64,000 nt of DNA from an uncultured Oscillospiraceae bacterium (GCA_900540595.1 UQGL01000006.1:49584-113583); one strand, 5' to 3'; counted from the stretch's first letter, positions 8,273 through 20,117 are shown. Program-made: numbers and translations. The notes: generated from the letters alone by a model not told the origin.

Positions 8273-10018
8273 ATGCGCAAAACGAAAATTGTCTGCACGA
8301 TGGGTCCGTCTACCGATAAGCCGGGGATCCTGCGTCAGCTGATGGAAAATGGCATGAATGTTGCCCGTTTCAACTTTTCCCACGGCGACTATGAGGAGCA
8401 TAAGGGCCGCTTTGACAAGGTGCGTGCCCTTTCCAAGGAGCTGGATCTGCCCATTGCCTGTATGCTGGATACCAAGGGCCCCGAGATCCGCCTCGGCGAG
8501 TTCAAGAACGGTGTGGAGAAGCTGACCACCGGCCAGAAGTTCACCCTGACCTCCCGCAATGTCGAGGGCACCAACGAGATCTGCTCCGTCACCTACAAGG
8601 ACCTGCCCCACGATGTCAAGCCCGGCGGCCGCATCATGCTGGATGACGGCCTGATCGAGCTGCGCATTGATGAAGTCGGCGATACCGATATTGCCTGCAC
8701 CGTCTGCAATGACGGCACCATCAAGACCAAGAAGGGCGTCAACGTTCCCGGCGTGCATCTGTCCATGCCGTATATGAGCCAGCGCGACACGAGCGATATT
8801 CTGTTTGGTATCGAGCAGGGCTTTGACCTGATCTCCGCCAGCTTTGCCCGCAACGCGCAGGACATTATGGATATCCGCCACATCCTGGACGAGCACAACT
8901 CCAAGATCCGCATCATCGCGAAGATCGAGAACCAGGAGGGCATCGACAACATTGACGAGATCCTGACCGTGGCAGACGGCATCATGGTTGCCCGCGGCGA
9001 TATGGGCGTTGAGATTGACTTTGCCGAGATCCCGGCCATCCAGAAGCACCTGATCGACCGCGCCATGAGCGCCGGTAAGATTTGCATTACCGCCACCCAG
9101 ATGCTGGATTCTATGATCGTCAACCCCCGCCCGACCCGTGCCGAGATCACCGATGTTGCCAACGCTATCTATGACGGCACCGGCGCTGTCATGCTCTCCG
9201 GCGAGACCGCCGCAGGCAAATATCCTGTCGAGGCGCTGAAGGCCATGGCTACGATTGCCGAGACCACCGAGGCAGACTCCAGCTTTGACAGTCTGGTCCA
9301 CCACTCCGGTACGGACAACAGCCGCCTGAACATCAGCGCTGCCGTCGGCCATGCCGCCTGCACCACCGCTACAGACATCGGCGCTTCCGCCATCATCACG
9401 GCTTCCAAGAGCGGTGAGACCGCCCGCCTGTTGAGCCGTTTCCGCCCCGACACCCAGATCATTGCCTGCGTGCTGGACGATACGACCCGCCGTCAGCTCA
9501 ATGTCTACCGCGGCGTTACCCCGTTGCTGATGGACTACGCGACCTCCACGGATGAGCTCATCAGTATGTCGGTTGCGAAGGCCAAGAGCGCGGGCCTTGT
9601 GCAGGACGGCGACCTCGTCGTCGTCACCGCCGGTGTTCCCGTCGGCATCTCCGGCACCACCAACATGATCAAGGTCCACATGGTCGGCGATTCCCTGCTG
9701 GCCGGTGTCGGCATCGGCAGCCACAACGCCAAGGGTGAGGTCTGCGTGTGCCGCAACGCCACCGAGGCTGCCAAGAAGTTCAAACCCGGCCAGATTCTGG
9801 TCGTGCCCTTTACCACCAACGATTCCCTGCCCTTCATGCGTGAGGCTGCCGGTATCATCACCGAGGAGGCCGGTACGAACAGCCATTCCGCCATTGTCGG
9901 TCTGACGCTGGATAAGGCCGTTATCGTTGGTGCCACCAACGCCACCCGCACGCTGAAGGACGGTATGGTCATCTCGATGGACTGCTCGCGCGGTATTGTG
10001 CAGGCTATGGCGAAGTGA
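8273..10018 (+). CDS. pyk: Pyruvate kinase with C-terminal PEP-utilizer-like domain
   Basis: A 581-residue enzyme making pyruvate and ATP from PEP and ADP. The N terminus RKTKIVCTMGPS, GMNVARFNFSHG, LDTKGPEIR, the catalytic MVARGDMGVEI and the ATQMLDSM segment define pyruvate kinase. The extra 100 residues at the C terminus (GQILVVPFTTNDSLPFM, then TEEAGTNSHSAIVG) are the PEP-utilizer mobile-domain-like extension found in many Firmicutes. It lacks the nearby catalytic-His context of PEP synthase. RBS GGAGGA is 8 nt before the ATG. luxS follows after 9 nt. Confidence 0.97.
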   Translation: MRKTKIVCTMGPSTDKPGILRQLMENGMNVARFNFSHGDYEEHKGRFDKVRALSKELDLPIACMLDTKGPEIRLGEFKNGVEKLTTGQKFTLTSRNVEGTNEICSVTYKDLPHDVKPGGRIMLDDGLIELRIDEVGDTDIACTVCNDGTIKTKKGVNVPGVHLSMPYMSQRDTSDILFGIEQGFDLISASFARNAQDIMDIRHILDEHNSKIRIIAKIENQEGIDNIDEILTVADGIMVARGDMGVEIDFAEIPAIQKHLIDRAMSAGKICITATQMLDSMIVNPRPTRAEITDVANAIYDGTGAVMLSGETAAGKYPVEALKAMATIAETTEADSSFDSLVHHSGTDNSRLNISAAVGHAACTTATDIGASAIITASKSGETARLLSRFRPDTQIIACVLDDTTRRQLNVYRGVTPLLMDYATSTDELISMSVAKAKSAGLVQDGDLVVVTAGVPVGISGTTNMIKVHMVGDSLLAGVGIGSHNAKGEVCVCRNATEAAKKFKPGQILVVPFTTNDSLPFMREAAGIITEEAGTNSHSAIVGLTLDKAVIVGATNATRTLKDGMVISMDCSRGIVQAMAK

Positions 10019-10027
10019 GGCTGTGAA

Positions 10028-10489
10028 ATGGAACGCATTGCAAGCTTTTGTGTAGACCACACTACGCTGATGCCGGGTATGTACCTTTCCCGCCGTGACG
10101 GAGCCGAGGGCGAGATCCTGACCTGGGATATCCGGATGAAGCAACCCAACAAGGGCAGCTACCTCTCCCCGGCTGCCGCCCACACGCTGGAGCATCTGTT
10201 TGCCACCTACGCGCGCAACAGCAAATACAGCAAGGGCGTTGTCTATGTCGGCCCGATGGGCTGCCTGACAGGGTTTTATCTGGTCACCACCGGTCTGACC
10301 CCCGCCGAGGCGCTGGAGCTGACCCGCAGCGCTTTCGCATGGATGGCTGAATTTGAGGGAGAGATCCCCGGAGCGTCCGCCGTGGAATGCGGCAATTACC
10401 TGATGATGGACCCCATCGCTGCCCGCGCCGAGGCTGCTGCCATGCTGCCTGTGCTGGAGGCGCTGGACGCTGATAAGCTGCATTATTGA
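10028..10489 (+). CDS. luxS: S-ribosylhomocysteine lyase (autoinducer-2 synthase)
   Basis: A 153-residue enzyme splitting S-ribosylhomocysteine to homocysteine and DPD, the AI-2 precursor. The metal ligands are His52 and His56 (HTLEH, with Glu55) and Cys121; the catalytic Cys79 lies in GPMGCLTGFYL. The start is 9 nt after the pyk stop with only a weak RBS, so it is probably co-transcribed with pyk, which is an unusual pairing. A strong terminator follows. Confidence 0.95.
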   Translation: MERIASFCVDHTTLMPGMYLSRRDGAEGEILTWDIRMKQPNKGSYLSPAAAHTLEHLFATYARNSKYSKGVVYVGPMGCLTGFYLVTTGLTPAEALELTRSAFAWMAEFEGEIPGASAVECGNYLMMDPIAARAEAAAMLPVLEALDADKLHY

Positions 10490-10508
10490 TCTGCAATATA
10501 TAAATAGT

Positions 10509-10536
10509 ATGCCCGCTGCGGAAACGCAGCGGGCAT
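10509..10536 (+). terminator. Terminator of pyk-luxS
   Basis: A perfect 12-bp stem (10509-10520/10525-10536) capped by a GAAA tetraloop, followed directly by TTTT. Confidence 0.9.
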
Positions 10537-10541
10537 TTTTA

Positions 10542-10638
10542 GCGGGCGGATATGGAATCCGCCCCTACGGAATAGATGTGCATACATAGCAAGCTGTCAA
10601 AAAACTCTTGTAGGGGCGAATTCCATATCCGGCCCTGC
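10542..10638. repeat. Inverted-repeat element (REP/MITE-like)
   Basis: Left arm 10542-10568 and right arm 10610-10638 are near-perfect reverse complements. Both carry the core GGATATGGAAT and end in GCCCCTAC/GTAGGGGC. They flank about 41 nt of unrelated sequence. The element lies between two terminators and has no ORF. A shorter related hairpin occurs at 29044-29075. Confidence 0.75.
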
Positions 10639-10647
10639 AACGCAAAA

Positions 10648-10680
10648 ACCGCCACCCACTGAAAAACAGCGGGTGGCGGT
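10648..10680 (-). terminator. Terminator of pta
   Basis: A 13-bp stem with one mismatch (10648-10660/10668-10680), followed on the minus strand by TTTTT. It lies 22 nt after the pta stop. Confidence 0.85.
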
Positions 10681-10702
10681 ATCATTATGCAGGGATCTTA
10701 AC

Positions 10703-11668
10703 TCAGATCAGCGCAGCGGTGATAAGGGCCATCTTGTAGACCTCCTCGGCGTTGCAGCCGCGGGACAGGTCGTTGATGGGGGCGTTCAGGCCCTGCAGGA
10801 TGGGGCCGTAGGCCTCGAAGCCGCCCAGACGCTGTGCAATCTTATAGCCGATATTGCCGGCGTTGATGTTGGGGAAGATGAAGGTGTTGGCATAGCCTGC
10901 GACCTTGGAGCCGGGGGCCTTCAGCTGGCCGACCTCAGGGGCAACGGCGGCGTCAAACTGCAGCTCACCATCAACCTTCAGCTCAGGGCAGGCCTCCTGC
11001 ACACGCAGGGTAGCATTGCGCATCTTATCAACCGTCTCGCCCTTGCCGGAACCCTTGGTGGAGTAGGACAGCAGTGCAACACGGGGGTCGATGCCAAAGA
11101 CCTCGGCGGTATGGGCAGTCTCGATGGTGGACTCAACGATCTCGTCCTCGGAGGGGTCGATATTGATGGCGCAGTCACCCATGGCAATGCTCTCGTCACC
11201 GCGCATCAGGATAAAGCAGGAGCTGACGGACTTGATGCCGGGTTTGCACTTGATCAGCTGCAGTGCGGGACGCACGGTGTCAGCGGTAGAATAGGTGGCG
11301 CCGCCCAGCAGGCAGTCAGCCTTGCCCATCTTGACCAGCATGGTGCCGAAGTAGTTGCCCTTGGACAGAGCGGCACGGCACTGCTCATCGGTCATCTTGC
11401 CCTTGCGCAGCTCGACCATCTTGGCGACCATCTCGTCAAAGCCGGCATAAGCAGCAGGGTCAATGATCTCGGCACCGGTAATATCAAAGCCGCCCTCAGC
11501 AGCAGCCTGCTTGACAGCCTCGACCTCGCCCAGCAGGATGACCTTCAGGGTCTTGCCGGCCAGCAGACGGCTTGCAGCGGACAGGATACGGGCGTCCGTG
11601 CCCTCGGTAAAGACGATGGACTTCGGCTCAGCCTGCAGTTTCTTCTCAAAATTCTCGAAAATGGACAT
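10703..11668 (-). CDS. pta: Phosphate acetyltransferase
   Basis: A 321-residue enzyme converting acetyl-CoA and phosphate to acetyl phosphate, the step before acetate and ATP. Signature stretches are VFTEGTDARIL near the N terminus, KMGKADCLLGGATYSTADTV in the middle, RVALLSYSTKGSGKGE, and AGYANTFIFPNINAGNIGYK with NDLSRGCNAEEVY at the C terminus. This is the short Pta form without a DRTGG domain. It is monocistronic, with its own promoter and terminator. No ackA is adjacent, so acetate kinase must be encoded elsewhere if this route makes acetate. Confidence 0.95.
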   Translation of the reverse strand: MSIFENFEKKLQAEPKSIVFTEGTDARILSAASRLLAGKTLKVILLGEVEAVKQAAAEGGFDITGAEIIDPAAYAGFDEMVAKMVELRKGKMTDEQCRAALSKGNYFGTMLVKMGKADCLLGGATYSTADTVRPALQLIKCKPGIKSVSSCFILMRGDESIAMGDCAINIDPSEDEIVESTIETAHTAEVFGIDPRVALLSYSTKGSGKGETVDKMRNATLRVQEACPELKVDGELQFDAAVAPEVGQLKAPGSKVAGYANTFIFPNINAGNIGYKIAQRLGGFEAYGPILQGLNAPINDLSRGCNAEEVYKMALITAALI

Positions 11669-11724
11669 ACTTTGATAACCTCCATGATTTTAGCAGTCTA
11701 CGGCTGCTCAACACTTACATTGCT

Positions 11725-11752
11725 ATTATAGCACCCATTTTGCGCTTTGCAA
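11725..11752 (-). promoter_or_regulatory. Promoter of pta
   Basis: Minus strand TTGCAA (11752-11747), 16-bp spacer, TATAAT (11730-11725). The remaining gap 11753-11857 is AT-rich with no other feature I can support. Confidence 0.75.
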
Positions 11753-11857
11753 AGAAAATGTGCGAAAGCGGGGCAATCTCCGCAATAAATGCATAGTTTG
11801 ACAGGCAAAAGCAAGATAATTCACAAAGTTAATAAAATGTCAAGGAAACATTGCGAA

Positions 11858-12097
11858 TTATTTATCAAATTTGCCTGTGTAGGAAAAGCCATAGCTTCTG
11901 TAAAAGGCCGCAATATCCGCGCGGTTATGCACGGCTACTGCGTTCAGCAGTCTGCCGTTCGTCTTGCTGCGAAAGCCAATGACCGTCTCACCGGTGCAGA
12001 TGCTGCTCTCCAGTGCTATATCAGACTCCTGCATTCCGTCCGGCGGTGACAGCACGGGCGAAGCCTGTCTGCGGAGCAGTCTGTTCCAGAATGACAC
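11858..12097 (-). CDS. Small conserved-type protein with CTGExVxGF motif, function unknown
   Basis: About 79 residues if translation starts at the GTG at 12097, which has GGAGG 8 nt upstream; a GTG at 12106 abuts that RBS and is unlikely. It starts MSFWNRLLRR. The core is SSICTGETVIGF, and it ends IAAFYRSYGF. As I recall, similar short clostridial proteins are sometimes labelled aspartate dehydrogenase without basis, since the protein is far too short. It follows the DUF1294 gene by 19 nt and is probably co-transcribed with it. No function can be given. Confidence 0.55.
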   Translation of the reverse strand: MSFWNRLLRRQASPVLSPPDGMQESDIALESSICTGETVIGFRSKTNGRLLNAVAVHNRADIAAFYRSYGFSYTGKFDK

Positions 12098-12116
12098 CGG
12101 GCACACCTCCCCTGCT

Positions 12117-12377
12117 TCAGTGCGTCAGATAGATGACAGCCGCTGCCTGAACGGCCAAAATCAACGGCATACCCACCACAAAATACCAATGGCGGGTCTT
12201 ATGATGAAACAGATACATACCGGCCCAGGCCCCGGCACTGCCGCCCAGCAGGGCTGCACCGAACAGCACGCGCTCCGGGATGCGCCATTGGCGCGTGCGG
12301 GCGCGGTGCTTATCGATCCCCATCAGGCAAAAGGCCAGGATATTCATTATCATACAATATATCAGTGCAGTATTCAT
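12117..12377 (-). CDS. DUF1294 small membrane protein
   Basis: 86 residues. An N-terminal helix (ALIYCMIMNILAFCLMG) leads to the family motif GIDKHRAR, then RIPERVL, GGSAGAWAGMYLFHHKTRHWYF, and a last membrane helix. This is the whole DUF1294 domain; function is unknown. The chosen ATG gives the usual family N terminus. No Shine-Dalgarno precedes it; instead a -10 box ends 6 nt upstream, so the transcript is predicted to be leaderless. Confidence 0.8.
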   Translation of the reverse strand: MNTALIYCMIMNILAFCLMGIDKHRARTRQWRIPERVLFGAALLGGSAGAWAGMYLFHHKTRHWYFVVGMPLILAVQAAAVIYLTH

Positions 12378-12383
12378 AGCTTT

Positions 12384-12412
12384 ATTATACGCGCTCTTAC
12401 TGCAAAGCGCAA
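12384..12412 (-). promoter_or_regulatory. Promoter of DUF1294 gene, predicted leaderless start
   Basis: Minus strand TTGCGC (12412-12407), 17-bp spacer, TATAAT (12389-12384). The expected transcription start falls at or within two bases of the ATG at 12377. Confidence 0.7.
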
Positions 12413-12424
12413 GACATAACAAAA

Positions 12425-12446
12425 GCCCCCGCCGTTAAGCGGGGGC
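12425..12446 (-). terminator. Terminator of the ATP synthase operon
   Basis: A perfect 8-bp GC stem (12425-12432/12439-12446) with a 6-nt loop, followed by TTTT on the minus strand. It lies 11 nt after atpC. Confidence 0.85.
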
Positions 12447-12457
12447 AGAATTGCAGA

Positions 12458-12871
12458 TCAGATATCCTTGCGGGCAGCGACACTGCTGCGCACGAGTGCG
12501 CGTCTGAGGCGGGCCTCGGCCAGCTCCATATCGCGCTTGTCGAGATTTTTCTGGGCCAGTATCTCCTCGGCACGCGCCTTGCTGCGGGCCGCGCGCTCGG
12601 CATCAATAGCATCGGCCCATTCAAAGGTAGTGGCCAGCAGGCGGCACTCGCCCTGCATCATGCTGAGCATACCGCCCATGCAGGCGGCGCGGCGGGTGGT
12701 ACCGTCCTCCAGCTTGATATGAGCCTCGCCCATGCCCAGTGCCGTACAGAAGTCGATATGCTTTGCCAGCAGCTGGACCTGACCGTTGATCGTGCGGCAG
12801 GACACCGATGTGACCAGTCCGTCATAGGCGACGCCGTCCGGCGTCATGATCTTGAGCGGGAAAGTTGCCAT
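12458..12871 (-). CDS. atpC: ATP synthase F1 epsilon subunit
   Basis: A 137-residue central-stalk subunit that couples rotation and inhibits ATP hydrolysis. The N-terminal beta sandwich starts FPLKIMTPDGVAYDG and includes the GGMLSMMQGECRLL segment. The C-terminal helical hairpin (about 87-137) is Ala/Arg-rich. It is the last gene of the operon, 12 nt after atpD. Confidence 0.95.
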   Translation of the reverse strand: MATFPLKIMTPDGVAYDGLVTSVSCRTINGQVQLLAKHIDFCTALGMGEAHIKLEDGTTRRAACMGGMLSMMQGECRLLATTFEWADAIDAERAARSKARAEEILAQKNLDKRDMELAEARLRRALVRSSVAARKDI

Positions 12872-12883
12872 ACGACCACCGCC

Positions 12884-15161
<2,278 letters not shown>

Positions 15162-15182
15162 CGGCGGCACCTCCTTTGCAGT

Positions 15183-16718
<1,536 letters not shown>

Positions 16719-16745
16719 ACAATCTATATAATGGGTGCAATTCCT

Positions 16746-17282
16746 TTAAAGGGTGGCACCGTCGATTTCCTCACGCAGACGCTCGAGATGGCGCTGCACG
16801 GTGCCGTCCAGGCGTGTGCCGCCCATATCCAGCCGGATACCTCCCAGAACGGTGGGGTCCACGGTCTCGGTCAGGACGATGTTTTTGCCTGTCATATTCT
16901 GCAATTTTGCCAGCAGCTTTTCACGGTTGGCTGCGGTCAGCGCAACAGCCGACACCGCCGTGACCTCGAGAATATCGTGGTCGGCGTTGTAGCGGTCGCG
17001 GTATGCCCGCAGGCAGCCGGGAAGCTCAGCGATGAGGTCCTCCTCACACAGAAGCTTGAGGAAGTTGACCAGATACGGGTGGGCACCCTCGAAAGCCTTT
17101 GCCAGCAGGTCGCAGCGCTCCTGTTTGGGTACGCTGGGCGTTGCCAGCAGCCGCAGATACTGCGGCTCGGCCTTGATGCTGTCCACCGCGGTCTGCAGCT
17201 CCTGTAAAAGCCGATCAGTCAGAGCCTCCTCTGCCGCCAGATCATACAGGCTGCCGCCGTAGCGTTTCGCAAGCTCGGTCAT
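16746..17282 (-). CDS. atpH: ATP synthase F1 delta subunit
   Basis: A 178-residue peripheral-stalk subunit linking b to alpha. The helical N-terminal domain begins LAKRYGGSLYDLA, and the C-terminal part has the family segment VLTETVDPTVLGGIRLDMGGTRLDGTV. Its ATG overlaps the atpF stop by 4 nt (ATGA), a sign of coupled translation. Confidence 0.93.
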   Translation of the reverse strand: MTELAKRYGGSLYDLAAEEALTDRLLQELQTAVDSIKAEPQYLRLLATPSVPKQERCDLLAKAFEGAHPYLVNFLKLLCEEDLIAELPGCLRAYRDRYNADHDILEVTAVSAVALTAANREKLLAKLQNMTGKNIVLTETVDPTVLGGIRLDMGGTRLDGTVQRHLERLREEIDGATL

Positions 17283-17785
17283 GAGGCATCCCCCACATTC
17301 CGGATAAATTCATCGATCAGGGCCTGATGATCAGACTCCCTGATCTCGCGTTCCACGACCTTGCCCGCGATTTCGACAGCCATGCCGCCGATCTCGTTTT
17401 TCAGGTCGTTGACAGCCTTCTTGCGTTCCTGTGCAATGTCAGCCTCCGCCGCTGCGCGTATGGACGCAGCCTCGGCCTTTGCCTCGTTGACGATCTCCTC
17501 CTCGCGCTTCTGGGCACGGGCGGTCGCCTCACGCAGCATCGTGTCGCGCTCATCCTTAATGCTCTGCAGATGATCCGCGTACTCTTTCTCAAGGTCGGCG
17601 GCCTTCTGCTTGGCAGCATCGGCATCGGCGTACATCGTATCGATCTCCTGCTGACGGTCATCGATCATCTGCTTTACCGGCTTGAAAAGGAACTTTTTCA
17701 GCACGGCAAAGGTGATGAGCATATTGCAGAAGGTAAACAGCGCAGTCCACGGGTTGACGCCTACAAAACTTTCAAAGCCCGTCAT
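17279..17785 (-). CDS. atpF: ATP synthase Fo b subunit
   Basis: 168 residues. One N-terminal membrane helix (FCNMLITFAVLKKFLFKPV) leads into a long charged, Ala-rich coiled coil through about residue 140. The short C-terminal delta-binding end is IDEFIRNVGD. It anchors F1 to the membrane as the stator. It follows atpE by 29 nt. Confidence 0.95.
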   Translation of the reverse strand: MTGFESFVGVNPWTALFTFCNMLITFAVLKKFLFKPVKQMIDDRQQEIDTMYADADAAKQKAADLEKEYADHLQSIKDERDTMLREATARAQKREEEIVNEAKAEAASIRAAAEADIAQERKKAVNDLKNEIGGMAVEIAGKVVEREIRESDHQALIDEFIRNVGDAS

Positions 17786-17814
17786 GAGCTATTCCTCCAT
17801 TTTCGGCAGTAGTA

Positions 17815-18066
<252 letters not shown>

Positions 18067-18086
18067 CTAAAATAATAAATACAATG

Positions 18087-18950
18087 TCATGCTTCTGCCG
18101 GGGGCGGGCAGGCATTGCCCACATACACCATTGTCAACAGGCTGAAAACAAGGGCTTGTACGCCGCCGGAGAAAATATCAAAATACAGGCTCAGGATGCC
18201 GGGAACACCGACCTCCAGATAAGGTACGCCTGTCAGCCCCAAGAGGGAGAGTGCGCCGGTCACGGCAAAGACCGTGCCAAAGATTTTACGGGCCATTTTT
18301 TTGCCCTTGACGCCGCTGTACAGCAGCGCCGCACCAATGGCAAGGATCACGATGCCCACCACAAAGCTGCGGCCCACAAGGCTCAGCACGGCAGCCGAGA
18401 CGGTTGCCAGCGCCGAATAGACCAGACTGGTCAGAACGCTGCCGCCAGCAATGTTGCCGAAGTGACGGAACGCCATAGAGATCGGCTGTGCGATTTCAGA
18501 GACAAGGTTCATCGGCGTCATGACCACGATGGGCTCGGTAAAGCCCTTGAGCCAGCCGCCCACGCCGTTGCGCTTGATGGAACAGCCCCAGCATAGAAAG
18601 CTGGTCATCAGTGCCCAGGTAAAGGTCGTGGACAAATCAGCGGTAGATGAGCGGAAAATGCCGGTCATGCCGATAAAAGAGCCGCAGATCGAGCTGAGGA
18701 ACAGCGCGCCGATGTAGGGCGTCCAATAGCTGTTGTGCTTGCCCATCGTGCTTTCGACCATGTCATAGAGCATCGTCACGCCCTTTTCAACAAGCACCTG
18801 CCGCCGGCCGGGCCTCTTTTGCAAGTTGCCGCCCAGCACAACGGCCGCCGTGCAGAGCAGCACCATGACCACAAAGGAAGAAACGGTCGTCTGGGTAATG
18901 TCGATGCCGCCGAGCAGCGGTATGGTAAAGTAGATTTTCGGACCATTCAT
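18087..18950 (-). CDS. atpB: ATP synthase Fo a subunit
   Basis: A 287-residue stator channel. The essential arginine is Arg162 in SMAFRHFGNIAGG, preceded by NLVSEIAQPISM. The C-terminal helix GGVQALVFSLLTMVYVGN is conserved. The stretch of about 75 residues between these (SLVYSALA through LLGLTGVPYLEV) looks longer than in many a subunits and adds an extra hydrophobic segment and a basic loop (GVKGKKMARK). It overlaps the upstream atpI stop by 4 nt. Confidence 0.95.
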   Translation of the reverse strand: MNGPKIYFTIPLLGGIDITQTTVSSFVVMVLLCTAAVVLGGNLQKRPGRRQVLVEKGVTMLYDMVESTMGKHNSYWTPYIGALFLSSICGSFIGMTGIFRSSTADLSTTFTWALMTSFLCWGCSIKRNGVGGWLKGFTEPIVVMTPMNLVSEIAQPISMAFRHFGNIAGGSVLTSLVYSALATVSAAVLSLVGRSFVVGIVILAIGAALLYSGVKGKKMARKIFGTVFAVTGALSLLGLTGVPYLEVGVPGILSLYFDIFSGGVQALVFSLLTMVYVGNACPPPAEA

Positions 18951-19375
18951 GGGGTTGAATCACCGTCCTTTTCAGACTTTGCGGGGTCCTTACGGAAAAA
19001 TTCGATCAACTTCAGGCTGACCTGTGCAAAGAGAAGCGGTAGGATCGCCGCCACCGGGTCGCACAGCTTTGCCCGGAAGATCAGGATATAGAAGATCACC
19101 AGCACTACCGGCCGCACCACACTGGAGGTCTGGATCTCAAGCTGTGCCTTTTGGGGGCTGCCGCCATTGGCAGCGCGATCCAGCGCATTGGACACCGTAA
19201 TGCTCAACGCGAGGAAGTTGCCCATGGCCAGCACAAACCCGATCAGCGCACCGACCAGCACTTCCGTAGTATAATAACCGGCCAGCGCATACACTGCCAG
19301 CATAGCGGCGATACAGAGTGCCACGGCAACTGCCAACTGGCCGGACTGCCGCAAAATGTCCTGATGCTTGCGCAA
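18947..19375 (-). CDS. atpI: ATP synthase subunit I (AtpI/UncI-like)
   Basis: 142 residues with four likely membrane helices and a charged tail (FFRKDPAKSEKDGD). GALIGFVLAMGNFLALSI is typical of the AtpI family, whose members help assemble the c ring. Position directly before atpB, with a 4-nt overlap, supports this call more than sequence does. Confidence 0.75.
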   Translation of the reverse strand: MRKHQDILRQSGQLAVAVALCIAAMLAVYALAGYYTTEVLVGALIGFVLAMGNFLALSITVSNALDRAANGGSPQKAQLEIQTSSVVRPVVLVIFYILIFRAKLCDPVAAILPLLFAQVSLKLIEFFRKDPAKSEKDGDSTP

Positions 19376-19390
19376 GGGTCATGCCCCTTT

Positions 19391-19657
19391 CTAATGTTTA
19401 TTAAAGGAAACCGATGGCGGCTCCTTGTGCTCTGCTGTCTTTCCCTGCCTGTCCAGCGCCTGCAGCGAGCTGCGCAGACAGCTGACAGCCGCCAGCACAC
19501 CGATGGCTACGCCCACGCCTACGATCCATCCGCCCAGCTGAAACTGACGGCGCAGCCAGACCGCACCTATGATACACACCACAGGCGGAATCACAACAGA
19601 CAACCCAAACTGGGTCAGCCAGACCAGATGACGGGCGGCATCGTATAGGCTTTTCAT
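19391..19657 (-). CDS. AtpZ/AtpI-type small membrane protein
   Basis: 88 residues with two membrane helices (WLTQFGLSVVIPPVVCIIGAV; GGWIVGVGVAIGVLAAVS). The first gene of an atp operon in Firmicutes is often an AtpZ-like protein of this size. The ATG at 19657 is preceded by GGGGGA; an upstream in-frame start would fall within the promoter region and is rejected. A role in rotor assembly or divalent-cation handling is known for relatives but not shown here. Confidence 0.7.
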   Translation of the reverse strand: MKSLYDAARHLVWLTQFGLSVVIPPVVCIIGAVWLRRQFQLGGWIVGVGVAIGVLAAVSCLRSSLQALDRQGKTAEHKEPPSVSFNKH

Positions 19658-19689
19658 TATACTGTCCCCCACCTTTGCCGTATACTCAC

Positions 19690-19718
19690 AGTATACAACA
19701 GAGTGCACTGTATTTCAA
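19690..19718 (-). promoter_or_regulatory. Promoter of the ATP synthase operon
   Basis: Minus strand TTGAAA (19718-19713), 17-bp spacer, TATACT (19695-19690). The -10 box is part of a perfect inverted repeat GTATACT-CAC-AGTATAC (19680-19696). Confidence 0.8.
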
Positions 19719-19775
19719 CAGTTATTTTTCACGCGCGCCCTGTATTTTGTATAGTTTTCATACTGTGTTCACAAT

Positions 19776-20117
19776 TTACGACATGGTAAATTCTGTCTCT
19801 CCGAAATGCAGCTGCTCTGCTTCTCCGGGTGCGGGTGCCGCTATGACCCCCAGTGTCAGCAATACCGGATAGAGATAGCTTGCCCCATAGCAGCCAAGCT
19901 TTTTAGGGCCGCTGATCTCAATCCCCGCCTCCTTCAGGGCGGAAATTTTTCCCAGTGCGTTTGCTACGGTAGAGACCGTGATAGACTTCTGCCGCCGATC
20001 CACAAACAGCTCCCCGCCCCGGATCGTGTAGGTAAAGGGCAGGCCCTTGGCTGTGTGAAATACCTCCTGTTGGTGCTGCTGCAGCAGTGCCCAGACAGCA
20101 TCTATCGAATCGGGCAT
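19776..20117 (-). CDS. Hypothetical protein, 113 residues
   Basis: A soluble protein with no signal peptide. Two parts are visible. FTYTIRGGELFVDRRQKSIT looks like a small beta domain. TVANALGKISALKEAGIEISGPKKLGCYGASYLYPVLLTLGVI looks like a helix plus a Gly-rich turn. The N terminus is helical (DAVWALLQQHQQEVFHTA). RBS GGAGG lies 9 nt before the ATG and a promoter lies at 20134-20163, so it is a real single-gene unit between plsY and the atp operon. I do not recognise the family. Confidence 0.7.
   Translation of the reverse strand: MPDSIDAVWALLQQHQQEVFHTAKGLPFTYTIRGGELFVDRRQKSITVSTVANALGKISALKEAGIEISGPKKLGCYGASYLYPVLLTLGVIAAPAPGEAEQLHFGETEFTMS

Noticed and set aside
8255..10483. A 742-codon open frame on the minus strand opposite pyk-luxS
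   Set aside because: It mirrors two well-defined genes on the plus strand, has low-complexity Gly/Asp/Val content typical of antisense frames in GC-rich DNA, and matches no family I know.
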